This document shows positions 8,123 through 17,158 of a stretch of DNA of 47,868 nucleotides, in pieces. The position numbers and the translations under genes are program-made. Each line of letters starts with the position of its first letter. The first letter of the stretch is position 1. Source of the DNA: an uncultured Anaerotignum sp. (GTDB lineage Bacteria; Bacillota; Clostridia; Lachnospirales; Anaerotignaceae); the NCBI GenBank assembly GCA_910578425.1, contig CAJTQX010000018.1:1-47868 (forward strand), read 5' to 3'. Below the pieces are notes generated by a model, which saw nothing but the letters and a program-made list of their open reading frames with translations, was not told the DNA's origin and ran no database searches.

Positions 8123-8800
8123 GTGAAAACAGAAAACGAAATTCTGGAAAAGGCTTTCGATTTGTTTTTGGAAAAAGGCTTTTCCGAAAGTTCTACAAAC
8201 GAAATCATCCGCGAAGCGGGACTGACCAAAGGCGGCTTTTACTACTCCTTCAAAAGCCGCGAGGATCTGGTGCGGCGCGTCATTGAGAAATATATAAAAA
8301 CCTATTATCTGTGTCCGCTGCGGGAGATGGAGCAATGCTGGGAGGACGCCCGGAAATCAGGCAGGCGCGGGGCCGCAACGGAACTGCTGCTTTGGAACGG
8401 ATTTTTCCGCCCGCTGCGGTTTGAAAATTACCGCCAGAGCATCAGGCGCGAGGATATTGTGTTCCGCGATTTTTACCTTCTGCTTTACGAGGGTATGAAA
8501 AAGTTTCCGGAGGTTATTGCGCTTTCGCAGGAGCATGCGGCGGAAAAGGAGCGGTGTCTGCGGCGCATACTGGAACGCGGGCAGGCGTGCGGGGAAATCC
8601 GGCGGGATATTGATCTGGAAAGCCATATTACAATGATTCTGGCGATGCAGGACGGAATACTTGCGCTGAAGGTGCTGGACGACGGCATCGACGATGAAGA
8701 AAAATACAGGAAAATACATAAACAGGTCTGGGCGGAGATTGCTGCGCCCGAGGCTCAGGAAGGGTTTGCAGACGGGGGTGTTGCAAGTGCAGTATCTTAA
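8123..8800 (+). CDS. TetR/AcrR family transcriptional regulator
   Basis: 225 residues. The N-terminal TetR helix-turn-helix covers about residues 3-50 (ILEKAFDLFLEKGFSESSTNEIIREAGLTKGGFYYSFKSREDL); the C-terminal part is the helical ligand and dimer domain. The start is GTG 8123 with AAGGGGG about eight bases upstream. An ATG at 8121 is out of frame and ends at once, and an upstream in-frame GTG at 8063 has no good site. The stop overlaps the start region of the activase gene, so they form one operon. A palindrome at 7858-7873 is the likely operator. The ligand is unknown; an acyl-CoA or electrophile signal would fit the partner gene. Confidence 0.9.
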   Translation: MKTENEILEKAFDLFLEKGFSESSTNEIIREAGLTKGGFYYSFKSREDLVRRVIEKYIKTYYLCPLREMEQCWEDARKSGRRGAATELLLWNGFFRPLRFENYRQSIRREDIVFRDFYLLLYEGMKKFPEVIALSQEHAAEKERCLRRILERGQACGEIRRDIDLESHITMILAMQDGILALKVLDDGIDDEEKYRKIHKQVWAEIAAPEAQEGFADGGVASAVS

Positions 8801-11800
8801 AGGCAAGGGAAATACATACCGCATGGGTATTGATATTGGTTCGACAACAGTAAAGGTAGTGCTGGCGGACGCGGAAAACGGAATTGTTTTCAGCAGATAC
8901 CGGCGGCATTTTTCCGAGATTAAAAAGACGGTCAGGGATATTCTGAAAGAGGCGCAGAAAGAACTGGGAGATATCTGCTTTACCGCAATGATTACGGGCA
9001 GCGGCGGCGTCGCGCTGGCGAATGCCATTGGCGTGGAATTTATTCAGGAGGTTGTCGCAACGGCGAACGCTGTGGAAGCGACCGCGCCGAAAACAGACGT
9101 TGCCATTGAGCTGGGCGGCGAAGACGCGAAAATCATCTATTTTTCCGGCGGGAACATAGAGCAGCGCATGAACGGGGTCTGCGCGGGCGGTACAGGCTCC
9201 TTTATTGACCAGATGGCAAGCCTTTTGCAGACGGACGCAACAGGCCTGAATGAACTGGCAAAGGGCTATGAGGTCATTTATCCGATTGCTTCGCGCTGTG
9301 GTGTGTTTGCAAAAACGGATATCCAGCCGCTGATCAATGAGGGCGCGAAAAAAGAGGATTTGGCGGCTTCTATTTTTCAGGCCGTTGTTAACCAGACCAT
9401 CGCGGGGCTGGCGTGCGGCAAGCCCATTCGGGGGCATGTCGCTTTTCTGGGCGGTCCGTTGCATTTCCTCTCCGAGCTGCGCCGGAGATTCATTGAAACG
9501 CTCAGGCTGACGGAGGAAACAACGGTAATCCCTGAAAATTCGCATCTGTTTGCGGCATATGGTACGGCGGTTTCCAATAAGCCGGACAGCGCGGAACTGG
9601 ATTTCTTTTCCCTGTTGGGCAGGCTGGAAAACGGTGTAGAATTGAGCGCGGAGGTCAGCCGCATGGAACCGCTGTTCCGCGATGAAGCGGAATATGACGC
9701 GTTCCGGAACAGGCATGACAGGGATAAGGTGAAGCGTGTTCCTATTTCCAATTACCGCGGTGACGCGTTCCTTGGCATAGACGCGGGTTCCACAACAACA
9801 AAGGTCGCGCTGGTCGGAGAGGACGGCAGTCTGCTCTATTCCTTCTATGCGGGGAACGAGGGCAGCCCGCTGAACGTGGTAATGAAAAGTCTGAATGAGA
9901 TGTATGACCTGATGCCGGAGGGCGTGACAATCCGCAATTCCTGCGTGACGGGCTACGGCGAAGGGCTGATAAAGGAAGCCCTGATGATAGATTTAGGGTA
10001 TATTGAAACAGTAGCGCATTATAAGGCGGCGCAGTTCTTCAAGCCTGATGTTGATTTCATTCTGGATATTGGCGGGCAGGATATGAAGTGTATCCGTATT
10101 AAGGACAACGTAATCGACAGCGTGCTGCTGAACGAGGCATGTTCCTCCGGCTGCGGCTCGTTTATTGAAACGTTTGCGAAATCTCTGAATTACACAGTAG
10201 CGGATTTTGCCAAAATCGCGCTGTTTGCGAAAAATCCGATTGACCTCGGTTCCCGCTGTACGGTGTTCATGAATTCCCGCGTAAAGCAGGCGCAGAAGGA
10301 GGGCGCGGACGTGGCGGATATTTCCGCCGGTCTGGCGTATTCCGTTATCAAAAACGCACTGCTGAAGGTGATCAAAATTTCCGACCCCAAAGCAATGGGC
10401 AAATCTATGGTCGTGCAGGGCGGTACCTTCTACAACGACGCCGTACTGAAAAGCTTTGAGATGATCAGCGGGCGGGAGGCTGTCCGGCCGGATATCGCGG
10501 GCATTATGGGCGCGTTCGGCGCGGGGCTTATCGCGCGGGACAAATATACTGCGGGCTACCAGACAACGCTTATCGGCAGAGAGGAAATGAACGCGCTGGA
10601 GGTTAAGTCCGCGATGGCGCGTTGTCAGGGCTGCACAAACCACTGCCTGCTGACGATTAACCATTTCAGCGGCGGACGGCGTTTTGTTACCGGCAACCGC
10701 TGCGAGCGCGGGCTGGGCAGGGAGAAAATTGAGAACCCCGCGCCCAACCTTTACGAATACAAACGACACAGGCTGTTCGATTATGAACCGCTGACAGCGG
10801 AGCAGGCAACAAAAGGCACAGTCGGCATACCGCGCGTACTGAATATGTGGGAGGATTACCCGTTCTGGTTCACGTTCTTTACGAAGCTGGGCTATCGGGT
10901 GGTGCTTTCTCCGTATTCCTCCAAAGCGGTGTTTGAGAGGGGCATGGAATCCATACCGAGCGAATCCGTATGCTATCCGGCGAAGCTGGTGCATGGACAC
11001 GTGATGTGGCTGATTGACCAGGGCGTGGATATGATATTCTACCCCGGCGTGGTCTATGAGCGGAGGGACAGCGCAGCGGCGGACAACAACTATAACTGCC
11101 CGATTGTGGCGTCGTATAATGAAAACATCAAAAACAACGTGGAAGATTTGAAGGAGAAGGACGTTAAATTCCTGAACCCCTTCCTGTCTCTCGATAAAAT
11201 CGAAACCGTTATCAAGCGTATGACGGAGGAATTTGTACCGCTTGGCTCTACGGAGAAGGAAATAAAGGCGGCCGTAAGGCAGGGCTGGGAGGAATGGACG
11301 CATTTCCGGCGCGATATGCAGAAAAAAGGCGAGGAAACGCTGAAATATATCCGCAAAAACAATATGACGGGTATTGTGCTGGCGGGGCGGCCTTACCATG
11401 CGGACCCCGAAATCAACCACGGCATTCCCGAGCTGATTGCGGGCTACCGCATTGCAGTGCTGACAGAGGACAGTGTGGCGCATCTGGGGCATGTAGAGCG
11501 GCCGACTGTGGTGCGCGACCAGTGGACCTATCATTCCCGCCTGTATGAAGCGGCAGGCTTCGTGAAAACACAGAAGGATCTGGAGTTTGTGCAGCTCAAT
11601 TCCTTCGGCTGCGGGCTGGACGCTGTGACAACGGATGAAGTCAAGGCGATCCTGACAGCGGCGGGCAAAATCTACACTGCGCTGAAAATCGACGAGGTGA
11701 ACAACCTTGGCGCGGCAAGAATACGCGTGCGTTCGCTGATTGCGGCGATTGAGGACAGGAAAGAGAAGGACGTGCAGCTGCACAAGGGCGAAGCGTCGCT

Positions 11801-13091
11801 GCACCGTGTGCTTTTTACGAAAAAGATGAAAAAGGATTACACGATACTCTGCCCGCAGATGTCGCCGATCCATTTCGATATATTGCAGCCTGTGTTCCAG
11901 AGCTGCGGCTATAAGCTGGAGGTTATGGCGGCAATGGACAAGGATGCAATTGAAACAGGGCTGAAATATGTCAACAACGACGCGTGTTATCCCGCGCTGA
12001 TTTCCATTGGGCAGCTGCTGAACGCCCTGCTTTCCGGAAAATATGATCTGAACCGCACTGCCCTCCTGATTTCGCAGACGGGCGGCGGATGCAGAGCAAC
12101 GAATTATATTGCGTTTATCCGTAAGGCTCTGGTAAATATGGGGATGCCGGATATTCCGGTTATTTCCATCAATCCGGCGGGGCTGGAGAAAAACCCTGGC
12201 TTCAAATATGAGCCGCGTCTGATACACAGGGCGTTGCAGGCGTTGGTATACGGCGATTTGTTTATGCGCGTGCTTTACCGTACAAGGCCATATGAGAAGG
12301 TGAAGGGTTCTGCAAACGCGCTGTATGAAAAATGGAATGAGAAGGTCAAAAGGGACGTTGTGAAGGCGGACAGAAAGACCTACTGCGAAAATATCCGCGG
12401 GATACTGCGCGACTTTGAGGAATTGGAGCTGAACCGCATGGTTAAGCCGCGGGTTGGCGTTGTCGGGGAGATTCTGGTGAAATTCCACCCGACTGCGAAC
12501 AACGACCTTGTGAACCTTCTGGAACGGGAGGGCGCGGAGGCTGTTGTGCCTGACCTGCTGACGTTCGCGCTCTACTGCTGTTATAATATGGTGCAGAAGG
12601 AGAAATATCTGGGCGGCTCCAGGAAGGCGCGCATCATAGGCAATCTTGTGGCGAAGGTCATCGAGTATTACCAGAAGCCGGTGATGGACGCACTGGAAGG
12701 AAGTAAACGCTTCGATAAGCCGGAGGATATTAAGAGCCTTGGCGCGTATGCGGAAAAAATTGTTTCGCTCTGCAACCAGACAGGTGAAGGCTGGTTCCTG
12801 ACGGCGGAAATGATTGAACTGATACATGCGGGCGTGCCGAATATCGTCTGCACGCAGCCGTTTGGGTGCCTGCCGAACCATGTGGTGGGCAAGGGCGTTA
12901 TCAAGGAGCTGCGGAAGCAGTACCCGTTGTCGAATATTGTGGCGATTGACTACGACCCCGGCGCGAGCGAGGTCAACCAACTGAACCGGATTAAGCTGAT
13001 GCTGGCAAGCGCGAACAAGAATCTGGAAAAGACGGAAGTGGAAAGGCTGAAGAAGCCGCATTCCGCGGAGCGCGTGGCGTTCCGGATGTGA
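8787..13091 (+). CDS. Fused 2-hydroxyacyl-CoA dehydratase activase-related protein
   Basis: About 1434 residues. Two BcrAD/BadF/HgdC-type ATPase modules come first: DIGSTT at residue 16 and DAGSTT near 332. Each has the cysteine pair that in HgdC-type dimers holds a bridging [4Fe-4S]: Cys132 (GVCAGGTGSF) with Cys171 (SRCGVF), and Cys452 (EACSSGCGSF) with Cys491 (SRCTVF). Both pairs are 39 residues apart. Then comes a DUF2229-type part with CxxCxxxC at 613-620 plus Cys639, and a C-terminal HgdB-like part rich in cysteines (NNDACYPALI, TGGGCRATNY, CTQPFGCLP). The family is widespread in anaerobes, usually without an assigned substrate. An ATP-driven low-potential electron donor is inferred. The start is uncertain: GTG 8787 or ATG 8823. 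No separate dehydratase subunits lie nearby. Confidence 0.85.
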   Translation: MQYLKGKGNTYRMGIDIGSTTVKVVLADAENGIVFSRYRRHFSEIKKTVRDILKEAQKELGDICFTAMITGSGGVALANAIGVEFIQEVVATANAVEATAPKTDVAIELGGEDAKIIYFSGGNIEQRMNGVCAGGTGSFIDQMASLLQTDATGLNELAKGYEVIYPIASRCGVFAKTDIQPLINEGAKKEDLAASIFQAVVNQTIAGLACGKPIRGHVAFLGGPLHFLSELRRRFIETLRLTEETTVIPENSHLFAAYGTAVSNKPDSAELDFFSLLGRLENGVELSAEVSRMEPLFRDEAEYDAFRNRHDRDKVKRVPISNYRGDAFLGIDAGSTTTKVALVGEDGSLLYSFYAGNEGSPLNVVMKSLNEMYDLMPEGVTIRNSCVTGYGEGLIKEALMIDLGYIETVAHYKAAQFFKPDVDFILDIGGQDMKCIRIKDNVIDSVLLNEACSSGCGSFIETFAKSLNYTVADFAKIALFAKNPIDLGSRCTVFMNSRVKQAQKEGADVADISAGLAYSVIKNALLKVIKISDPKAMGKSMVVQGGTFYNDAVLKSFEMISGREAVRPDIAGIMGAFGAGLIARDKYTAGYQTTLIGREEMNALEVKSAMARCQGCTNHCLLTINHFSGGRRFVTGNRCERGLGREKIENPAPNLYEYKRHRLFDYEPLTAEQATKGTVGIPRVLNMWEDYPFWFTFFTKLGYRVVLSPYSSKAVFERGMESIPSESVCYPAKLVHGHVMWLIDQGVDMIFYPGVVYERRDSAAADNNYNCPIVASYNENIKNNVEDLKEKDVKFLNPFLSLDKIETVIKRMTEEFVPLGSTEKEIKAAVRQGWEEWTHFRRDMQKKGEETLKYIRKNNMTGIVLAGRPYHADPEINHGIPELIAGYRIAVLTEDSVAHLGHVERPTVVRDQWTYHSRLYEAAGFVKTQKDLEFVQLNSFGCGLDAVTTDEVKAILTAAGKIYTALKIDEVNNLGAARIRVRSLIAAIEDRKEKDVQLHKGEASLHRVLFTKKMKKDYTILCPQMSPIHFDILQPVFQSCGYKLEVMAAMDKDAIETGLKYVNNDACYPALISIGQLLNALLSGKYDLNRTALLISQTGGGCRATNYIAFIRKALVNMGMPDIPVISINPAGLEKNPGFKYEPRLIHRALQALVYGDLFMRVLYRTRPYEKVKGSANALYEKWNEKVKRDVVKADRKTYCENIRGILRDFEELELNRMVKPRVGVVGEILVKFHPTANNDLVNLLEREGAEAVVPDLLTFALYCCYNMVQKEKYLGGSRKARIIGNLVAKVIEYYQKPVMDALEGSKRFDKPEDIKSLGAYAEKIVSLCNQTGEGWFLTAEMIELIHAGVPNIVCTQPFGCLPNHVVGKGVIKELRKQYPLSNIVAIDYDPGASEVNQLNRIKLMLASANKNLEKTEVERLKKPHSAERVAFRM

Positions 13092-13094
13092 GGA

Positions 13095-13455
13095 TAAGGA
13101 CTCGGGGCTCTGCCCTCTGGCACCCTGCTGCGCAGGGCGGGCAAAGCCCGTTTTTGCCATAGGCAAAAATGCCTGACTCCGATTTCCGCCGCATATTCAT
13201 GCGGCGGGTGGGGAAGAATAACATAAGGAATACAGAAAAGGCATTGATGGATACGAAATCAATGCCTTTTTTGTGTGGGGAAACAGATATTTTTAATGGA
13301 AATCCCGCTGCGCGTATGCGCGGCGGAAAAAGGGTCAAGGGGCGCAGAAGCTCTTAGGAACCGCAAGCGTCGGCTTCGCCGGTTTGCGCAGCAAACTTCC
13401 AAGGAGCTTCGTTTTGCGCCGACCGGAGCGGAGACGTACCCCTTGCGGGGAGGTG
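13095..13455. repeat. Mosaic palindromic intergenic element E3
   Basis: The left arm has ggactcggggctctgcc and nested small stems. A hairpin ccgccgcat/atgcggcgg lies at 13186-13207. The centre contains a terminator. A second hairpin ccgctgcgc/gcgcggcgg lies at 13305-13326, followed by the right arm gggtcaaggggcgcag to the downstream start. A block near 13398-13440 (gagcttcgttttgcgccgac and ccggagcggag) is the reverse complement of a block in E1 (near 3069-3095). The end of the arm supplies the GGGGAGGTG ribosome binding site of the next gene. Confidence 0.7.
13236..13272 (+). terminator. Terminator of the activase operon
   Basis: A 13-bp stem aaaaggcattgat / atcaatgcctttt with a 9-nt loop, followed by more T's. 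It lies in the centre of element E3, about 145 nt past the activase stop. Its symmetry allows it to work in both directions. Confidence 0.8.
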
Positions 13456-13459
13456 CAAA

Positions 13460-14008
13460 ATGTTTGATTTTGTCTGCTTTTCATGGATAGTGCTTTGCTT
13501 CCTGCTCTCTTTTATCGGCGGCGTGCCGCTGGCGGCAGGTCTGACGCTCTGCGCCGATTTCTTCCTGATTTATACAACACATTACGCCATTGGTCTGGCG
13601 TTTTTTATCCTCGTCCAGCTTGCGTACCTGCAAAGCCTGCGGAAAATGCCGTTCCGCCTGTGGTATCCTGCCGTTTTTCCGCTGGCGTATCTCCTGCCTC
13701 TGCCCATTCTGGGCGGTATCTATGCCCTGCTGTTTCTCTGCCATTTTTTCCTTGCCGCAAAAAAAGCGGGGGCATACAGAAGCGTTCCCGCAATGCTGTA
13801 CGTCCTCGCGCTTATGCTGTTCGCCGCCTGCGACAGCACGGTTGCATGGGGCTATTTTACGCAGCCCGCGCCGGAAATTGTATGGCTGTTTTACGCGCCG
13901 AGCCAGCTCCTTCTCGCGCTTACCGCCAGAGCGTGGCGACTTCCGCAACGATTTTTTCGCCGGCGGAAAGAAAGGAAAGCACTTCCTTCCCATCGGGCAG
14001 AGCCCTGA
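13460..14008 (+). CDS. YhhN-like (lysoplasmalogenase family) membrane protein
   Basis: 182 residues with about six hydrophobic helices and a basic C-terminal tail (RRFF then RRRKERK). The segments LTLCADFFLIYTTHYAIGLA with FFILVQLAYLQSL, and LMLFAACDSTVAWGYF with WLFYAPSQLLLALTARA, resemble the paired Asp-containing helices of YhhN/TMEM86 proteins. Some of these hydrolyse the vinyl-ether bond of lysoplasmalogens; clostridia make plasmalogens, so this would fit. The family call is moderate because overall identity cannot be measured here. The start is ATG 13460 behind GGGGAGGTG. The last 89 bases overlap, tail to tail, with the thioesterase gene on the other strand. Confidence 0.6.
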   Translation: MFDFVCFSWIVLCFLLSFIGGVPLAAGLTLCADFFLIYTTHYAIGLAFFILVQLAYLQSLRKMPFRLWYPAVFPLAYLLPLPILGGIYALLFLCHFFLAAKKAGAYRSVPAMLYVLALMLFAACDSTVAWGYFTQPAPEIVWLFYAPSQLLLALTARAWRLPQRFFRRRKERKALPSHRAEP

Positions 14009-14666
14009 CGTATGTTTTGACCTCCACAATATCTCCGCGCACACATTCTTTACGGTATACAATGCGCACGTCCGCCAGTGACATACCGTCATAAATTTCG
14101 TCCGGCACATCGTCCATTGCCCATTCCAGATATTTTACATTGTTGGCGTGGCCGTTGGTATCCGTATCCCGTCGGGTGACGGGCAGGGTGCGGGCGGAAA
14201 GCAAATCACCCTCCGCCTCCTTTGGCATGAAAAATTTTTCATCAGGAATTGCAGGCTCCTGCCCGGAGTGATAGCGTTCTGCCATGCCCTCCGGAGCGTT
14301 TGCGGGACGGCGTTTGGCAAGGTCCATGAATATCCAGCGGGACGCGCCGTCCAGCAGCTTATTGCCCGCTTCATCGAACAGGAAAAAGCTGCGTTCCGCC
14401 TGGAAGCGCATGCATTTATTGCTCCATGTCTGCACCTGTATGCGTTCGCCATGCTGGGGCATGCGGTAGATTTGCAGATGCCAGTTGACGACAGACCAGC
14501 CCCACTGATGCTCTGCCATATAATCCAATGTATAGCCGATGGTGTCCGAATGGGTGACGGCGGCCTCCTGCAAACAGGAGAGCAGAGCGGCGGGGCTCAT
14601 GTTCCGGTTGCCGTCTATCTGGAAATAAGACACCTTCAGCGTTTCTTCGTAACCAATTCTATCCAT
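13920..14666 (-). CDS. Acyl-ACP thioesterase
   Basis: 248 residues with two hot-dog domains. The first holds SYFQIDGNRNMSPAALLSCL and the long-helix segment; the second holds DTDTNGHANNVKYLEW, the Asn/His catalytic segment of FatA/FatB-like bacterial enzymes. It releases fatty acids from acyl-ACP, or edits the acyl pool. The start is ATG 14666 with AGGAGGG about seven bases upstream. Its 3' end overlaps the converging YhhN-like gene by 89 bases, and cardiolipin synthase lies just upstream on the same strand, so three lipid genes sit together. Family call strong; chain-length preference unknown. Confidence 0.9.
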   Translation of the reverse strand: MDRIGYEETLKVSYFQIDGNRNMSPAALLSCLQEAAVTHSDTIGYTLDYMAEHQWGWSVVNWHLQIYRMPQHGERIQVQTWSNKCMRFQAERSFFLFDEAGNKLLDGASRWIFMDLAKRRPANAPEGMAERYHSGQEPAIPDEKFFMPKEAEGDLLSARTLPVTRRDTDTNGHANNVKYLEWAMDDVPDEIYDGMSLADVRIVYRKECVRGDIVEVKTYVRALPDGKEVLSFLSAGEKIVAEVATLWR

Positions 14667-14682
14667 TTTTCTCCCTCCTGAA

Positions 14683-14926
14683 AGAGTAAAACCGTGGGAC
14701 GCTGTCCCACACCCTGCGAACCCTTTGAAAAGGGTTCGATCCTAAACTTTGATTTGCAAAGCTGCCGCTCTGCGTGGAATCCGCAGGGCGGACTTTGTTC
14801 GTCCGAGGAAAAGGGCGCGTTTCAAGGCTTGTAAAACAAGCCGATGGAACGAGTCCCTTTTACATATGGAAAACTCAAAAAAGGTTTGAAGGCGCAGCCT
14901 GAACCTTTTTTGACCCCGTAAGGGGA
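14683..14926. repeat. Mosaic palindromic intergenic element E4
   Basis: Left end aaaaccgtgggacgctgtcc and aaaccctttgaaaagggttcg-like segments. The right end is aaaaaaggtttgaagg followed by ttttttgaccccgtaagggg. It has several internal stems, such as ggcttgt/acaagcc at 14827-14842. It fills the 260-bp gap between cardiolipin synthase and the thioesterase; no gene is visible. Confidence 0.55.
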
Positions 14927-14927
14927 A

Positions 14928-16397
14928 TTACAGCATAGGCGATATCAGGCGCGCGATGGATTCCTTTACCTTGAACCACCACTTCCGCCTGCTGTACCAG
15001 TCCTTTGTGATCTCCACGCAGTTTTTCAGGTCGTTCTGGAATCCGGCCTCTAATTTCTTTGCGAATTTCCCGTCATACAGGAACGCGTTGACCTCGAAAT
15101 TCAGGTCGAAGCTGCGGATGTCCATGTTTGCTGTGCCGACGGACGCAACGCACCCGTCTACAAACAGCGTTTTGGAGTGTATAAAGCCCTTTTCATACTG
15201 ATAGCACCGCACACCCGCCTCAAGCAGTTCGCCCAGATAAGACATGCTCGCCCAATAGACAAAAAGATGGTCAGGATTGCCGGGGATAATGATGCGCACA
15301 TCCAGCCCGGAAAGCGCGGCAACGCGCAGGGCTTCCAATATACCGTCATCCGGTACGAAGTAGGGCGTTGTCAGGTAAACATGATCAATGGCTTCATTTA
15401 TCATCTTGAAATAGCCGTTGCGTACGTTTTTCCACTGCGTATCCGGCCCGCTGGAAACGATTTGCGTTTTGACGCCCTCAAACTGCTGCCTTTTGGGGAA
15501 ATAACGTTCCTCCAGAGGAACACGACTTTTTTCGGAAGTAAAGTTCCAGTCCATGATGAAACGTATCTGCATCTGGTCGAGTGCATCGCCCTCTATGCGC
15601 AGATGCGCGTCCCTCCATGGGCCATAGCGTCTGGTAACGCCGAGATATTCATCGCCAACGTTGAAGCCGCCGATATAGCCCGCCTCGCCGTCTATAATGC
15701 ATAGCTTGCGGTGGTTGCGGTAATTCAGGCGGACAATGAAGCGGGGCAGGAACACCGCGGTATACCCGCCGGCGGCATGGAGATTGTCAAAGAAATGTTT
15801 CGGCAGACGGGAATTGCCGATTCCGTCATACAGCAGGCGCACCTCTACGCCTTCCGCCGCTTTTTTCGCCAGCTCCTCCACAAGGCGTGTGCCAAGCTCG
15901 TCCCCGCGCCAGATATAGTATTCCAGATGGATAAACTTTTTTGCCCTGCGGATATCCTGCACCAGCGCGTGAAATTTTTCCTTCCCGCTGCCGAAATACT
16001 GAACGCGGTTATTGAATGTCATCCAGTTTCCGGAATTCAGGTGAAGATGAGCAAGGTCCGTCAGATATTCCGCGCCGCGCAGACGCCCATGATTTTCTGC
16101 GATGCTTTTCTGAGTCTGTATTTTTTCAACAGAACGCACATTGCGGAACAGATATTTATAATAGACCTCCTGGTCGTACTTTGCCTTTTCGCGGAACATT
16201 TTTTCCCTGCGGCCATTGCGCCCGAAAACCATATAAATCAAAAACCCCAGTATGGGGATAAAAAACAGCACCAGCAGCCATGCCCATGTGCTTGCCGGAT
16301 TTCTCCGTTCAAAAAAGACGACAAGACCCGCCAGAAAAACGTTTGCCATTAGCGCGACAAGCCCCAGAACAGTAGCCCAATGCAGTATGCCCTCCAA
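14928..16397 (-). CDS. cls: Cardiolipin synthase
   Basis: 489 residues. Two N-terminal membrane helices (about residues 4-26 and 37-58) with the PLDNc_N motif NPASTWAWLLVLFFIPILGF are followed by two phospholipase D domains. The catalytic HKD motifs are HRKLCIID (His229) and HSKTLFVD (His407), each followed by the usual G/N-rich turn (GGFNVGDE, GTANMDIRS). It condenses phosphatidylglycerol at the membrane to cardiolipin. The start is TTG 16397, because AAAGGAGG lies just upstream; a longer frame to 16448 has no site. Family strong; the exact phospholipid acceptor is by homology. Confidence 0.93.
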   Translation of the reverse strand: MEGILHWATVLGLVALMANVFLAGLVVFFERRNPASTWAWLLVLFFIPILGFLIYMVFGRNGRREKMFREKAKYDQEVYYKYLFRNVRSVEKIQTQKSIAENHGRLRGAEYLTDLAHLHLNSGNWMTFNNRVQYFGSGKEKFHALVQDIRRAKKFIHLEYYIWRGDELGTRLVEELAKKAAEGVEVRLLYDGIGNSRLPKHFFDNLHAAGGYTAVFLPRFIVRLNYRNHRKLCIIDGEAGYIGGFNVGDEYLGVTRRYGPWRDAHLRIEGDALDQMQIRFIMDWNFTSEKSRVPLEERYFPKRQQFEGVKTQIVSSGPDTQWKNVRNGYFKMINEAIDHVYLTTPYFVPDDGILEALRVAALSGLDVRIIIPGNPDHLFVYWASMSYLGELLEAGVRCYQYEKGFIHSKTLFVDGCVASVGTANMDIRSFDLNFEVNAFLYDGKFAKKLEAGFQNDLKNCVEITKDWYSRRKWWFKVKESIARLISPML

Positions 16398-16630
16398 AAA
16401 AACGCCTCCTTTCCATTCTGCCTGGAAACAGTATACTATTTTTACCAATGCGGCGCAACCGCCGGAGAAGGGAAAAAAATCGAAAAAATTCTCTTTTTCC
16501 CTTCCATAATGTCCAAAACGATGTTAAAATGTTTAGATATGAGCAATACGAAAAAATTGCCGCTGGGCAGGCGGTATGTCTGCGCATCTGCAGGAAAAAG
16601 GCGGCGCGAATTTTTAAGGAGGAAAGATTT

Positions 16631-17098
16631 GTGAATTTTTCAGATGTTTTGATTATCATTGTTATTGTTCTGGCTTTGATTTTGATTGGCCTGTATTACC
16701 TGAACAAAAAAAGTATGCGCAGGATGATACAGGCGCAGGATTTTATTGACCAGAACCGCACGACCGTCCAGATCTTCATTATCGACAAAAAGCAGGAAAA
16801 GCCCTCTCCGACAAACCTGCCAAAGGTCGTGTATGAACAGATGCCGAAGGCTTCCCGTATGCGCAAGACCAATATGGTGCGCGCAAAGGTTGGTCCGCAG
16901 ATTGTAACGCTTTTGTGCGATAAGCCTGTGTATAACGTGCTGCCTGTGAAAAAGACAGTAAAGGTTGAACTGGCAGGCATGTATATCATTGGCATGACGG
17001 GGCTGAATCTGGAGGATAAGAAGAAAAAGACATTCTCCGAAAAAATGTCCGCAAGCGTGAACCGGTCGATGGAAAAGCAGTCTAAAAACAAAAAGTAA
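16631..17098 (+). CDS. Hypothetical membrane-anchored basic protein
   Basis: 155 residues; family not recognised. One N-terminal transmembrane helix (about residues 5-24, VLIIIVIVLALILIGLYYL) is followed by a basic cytoplasmic or external domain. This includes TTVQIFIIDKKQEKPSP, a central stretch with PQIVTLLCDKPVYNVLPVKKTVKVELAG, and a lysine-rich tail. The start is GTG 16631 with AAGGAGG nine bases upstream. It is divergent from cls and convergent with rqcP, with a shared terminator after it. The clean site and codon pattern support a real gene. Confidence 0.75.
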   Translation: MNFSDVLIIIVIVLALILIGLYYLNKKSMRRMIQAQDFIDQNRTTVQIFIIDKKQEKPSPTNLPKVVYEQMPKASRMRKTNMVRAKVGPQIVTLLCDKPVYNVLPVKKTVKVELAGMYIIGMTGLNLEDKKKKTFSEKMSASVNRSMEKQSKNKK

Positions 17099-17108
17099 AA
17101 GGAAAAAG

Positions 17109-17150
17109 AAACCCCGCAGCCAGACGTATACCGGACTGCGGGGTTTGCTT
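17109..17150. terminator. Bidirectional terminator
   Basis: Perfect 11-bp stem aaaccccgcag / ctgcggggttt (17109-17119 and 17136-17146). It lies between the stop of the 155-residue gene (plus) and the stop of rqcP (minus), and serves both. Confidence 0.88.
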
Positions 17151-17158
17151 TTGCGGAA

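Noticed and set aside
9993..13166. 1057-codon open frame on the minus strand
   Set aside because: It is antisense to the activase gene, has no ribosome binding site or recognisable domain, and is the kind of open frame expected opposite a GC-rich coding strand.
14730..14760. tRNA-like segment (gggttcgatcc) in E4
   Set aside because: The TTCGAT block lies in a repeat without anticodon or acceptor stems; no tRNA fold could be drawn.
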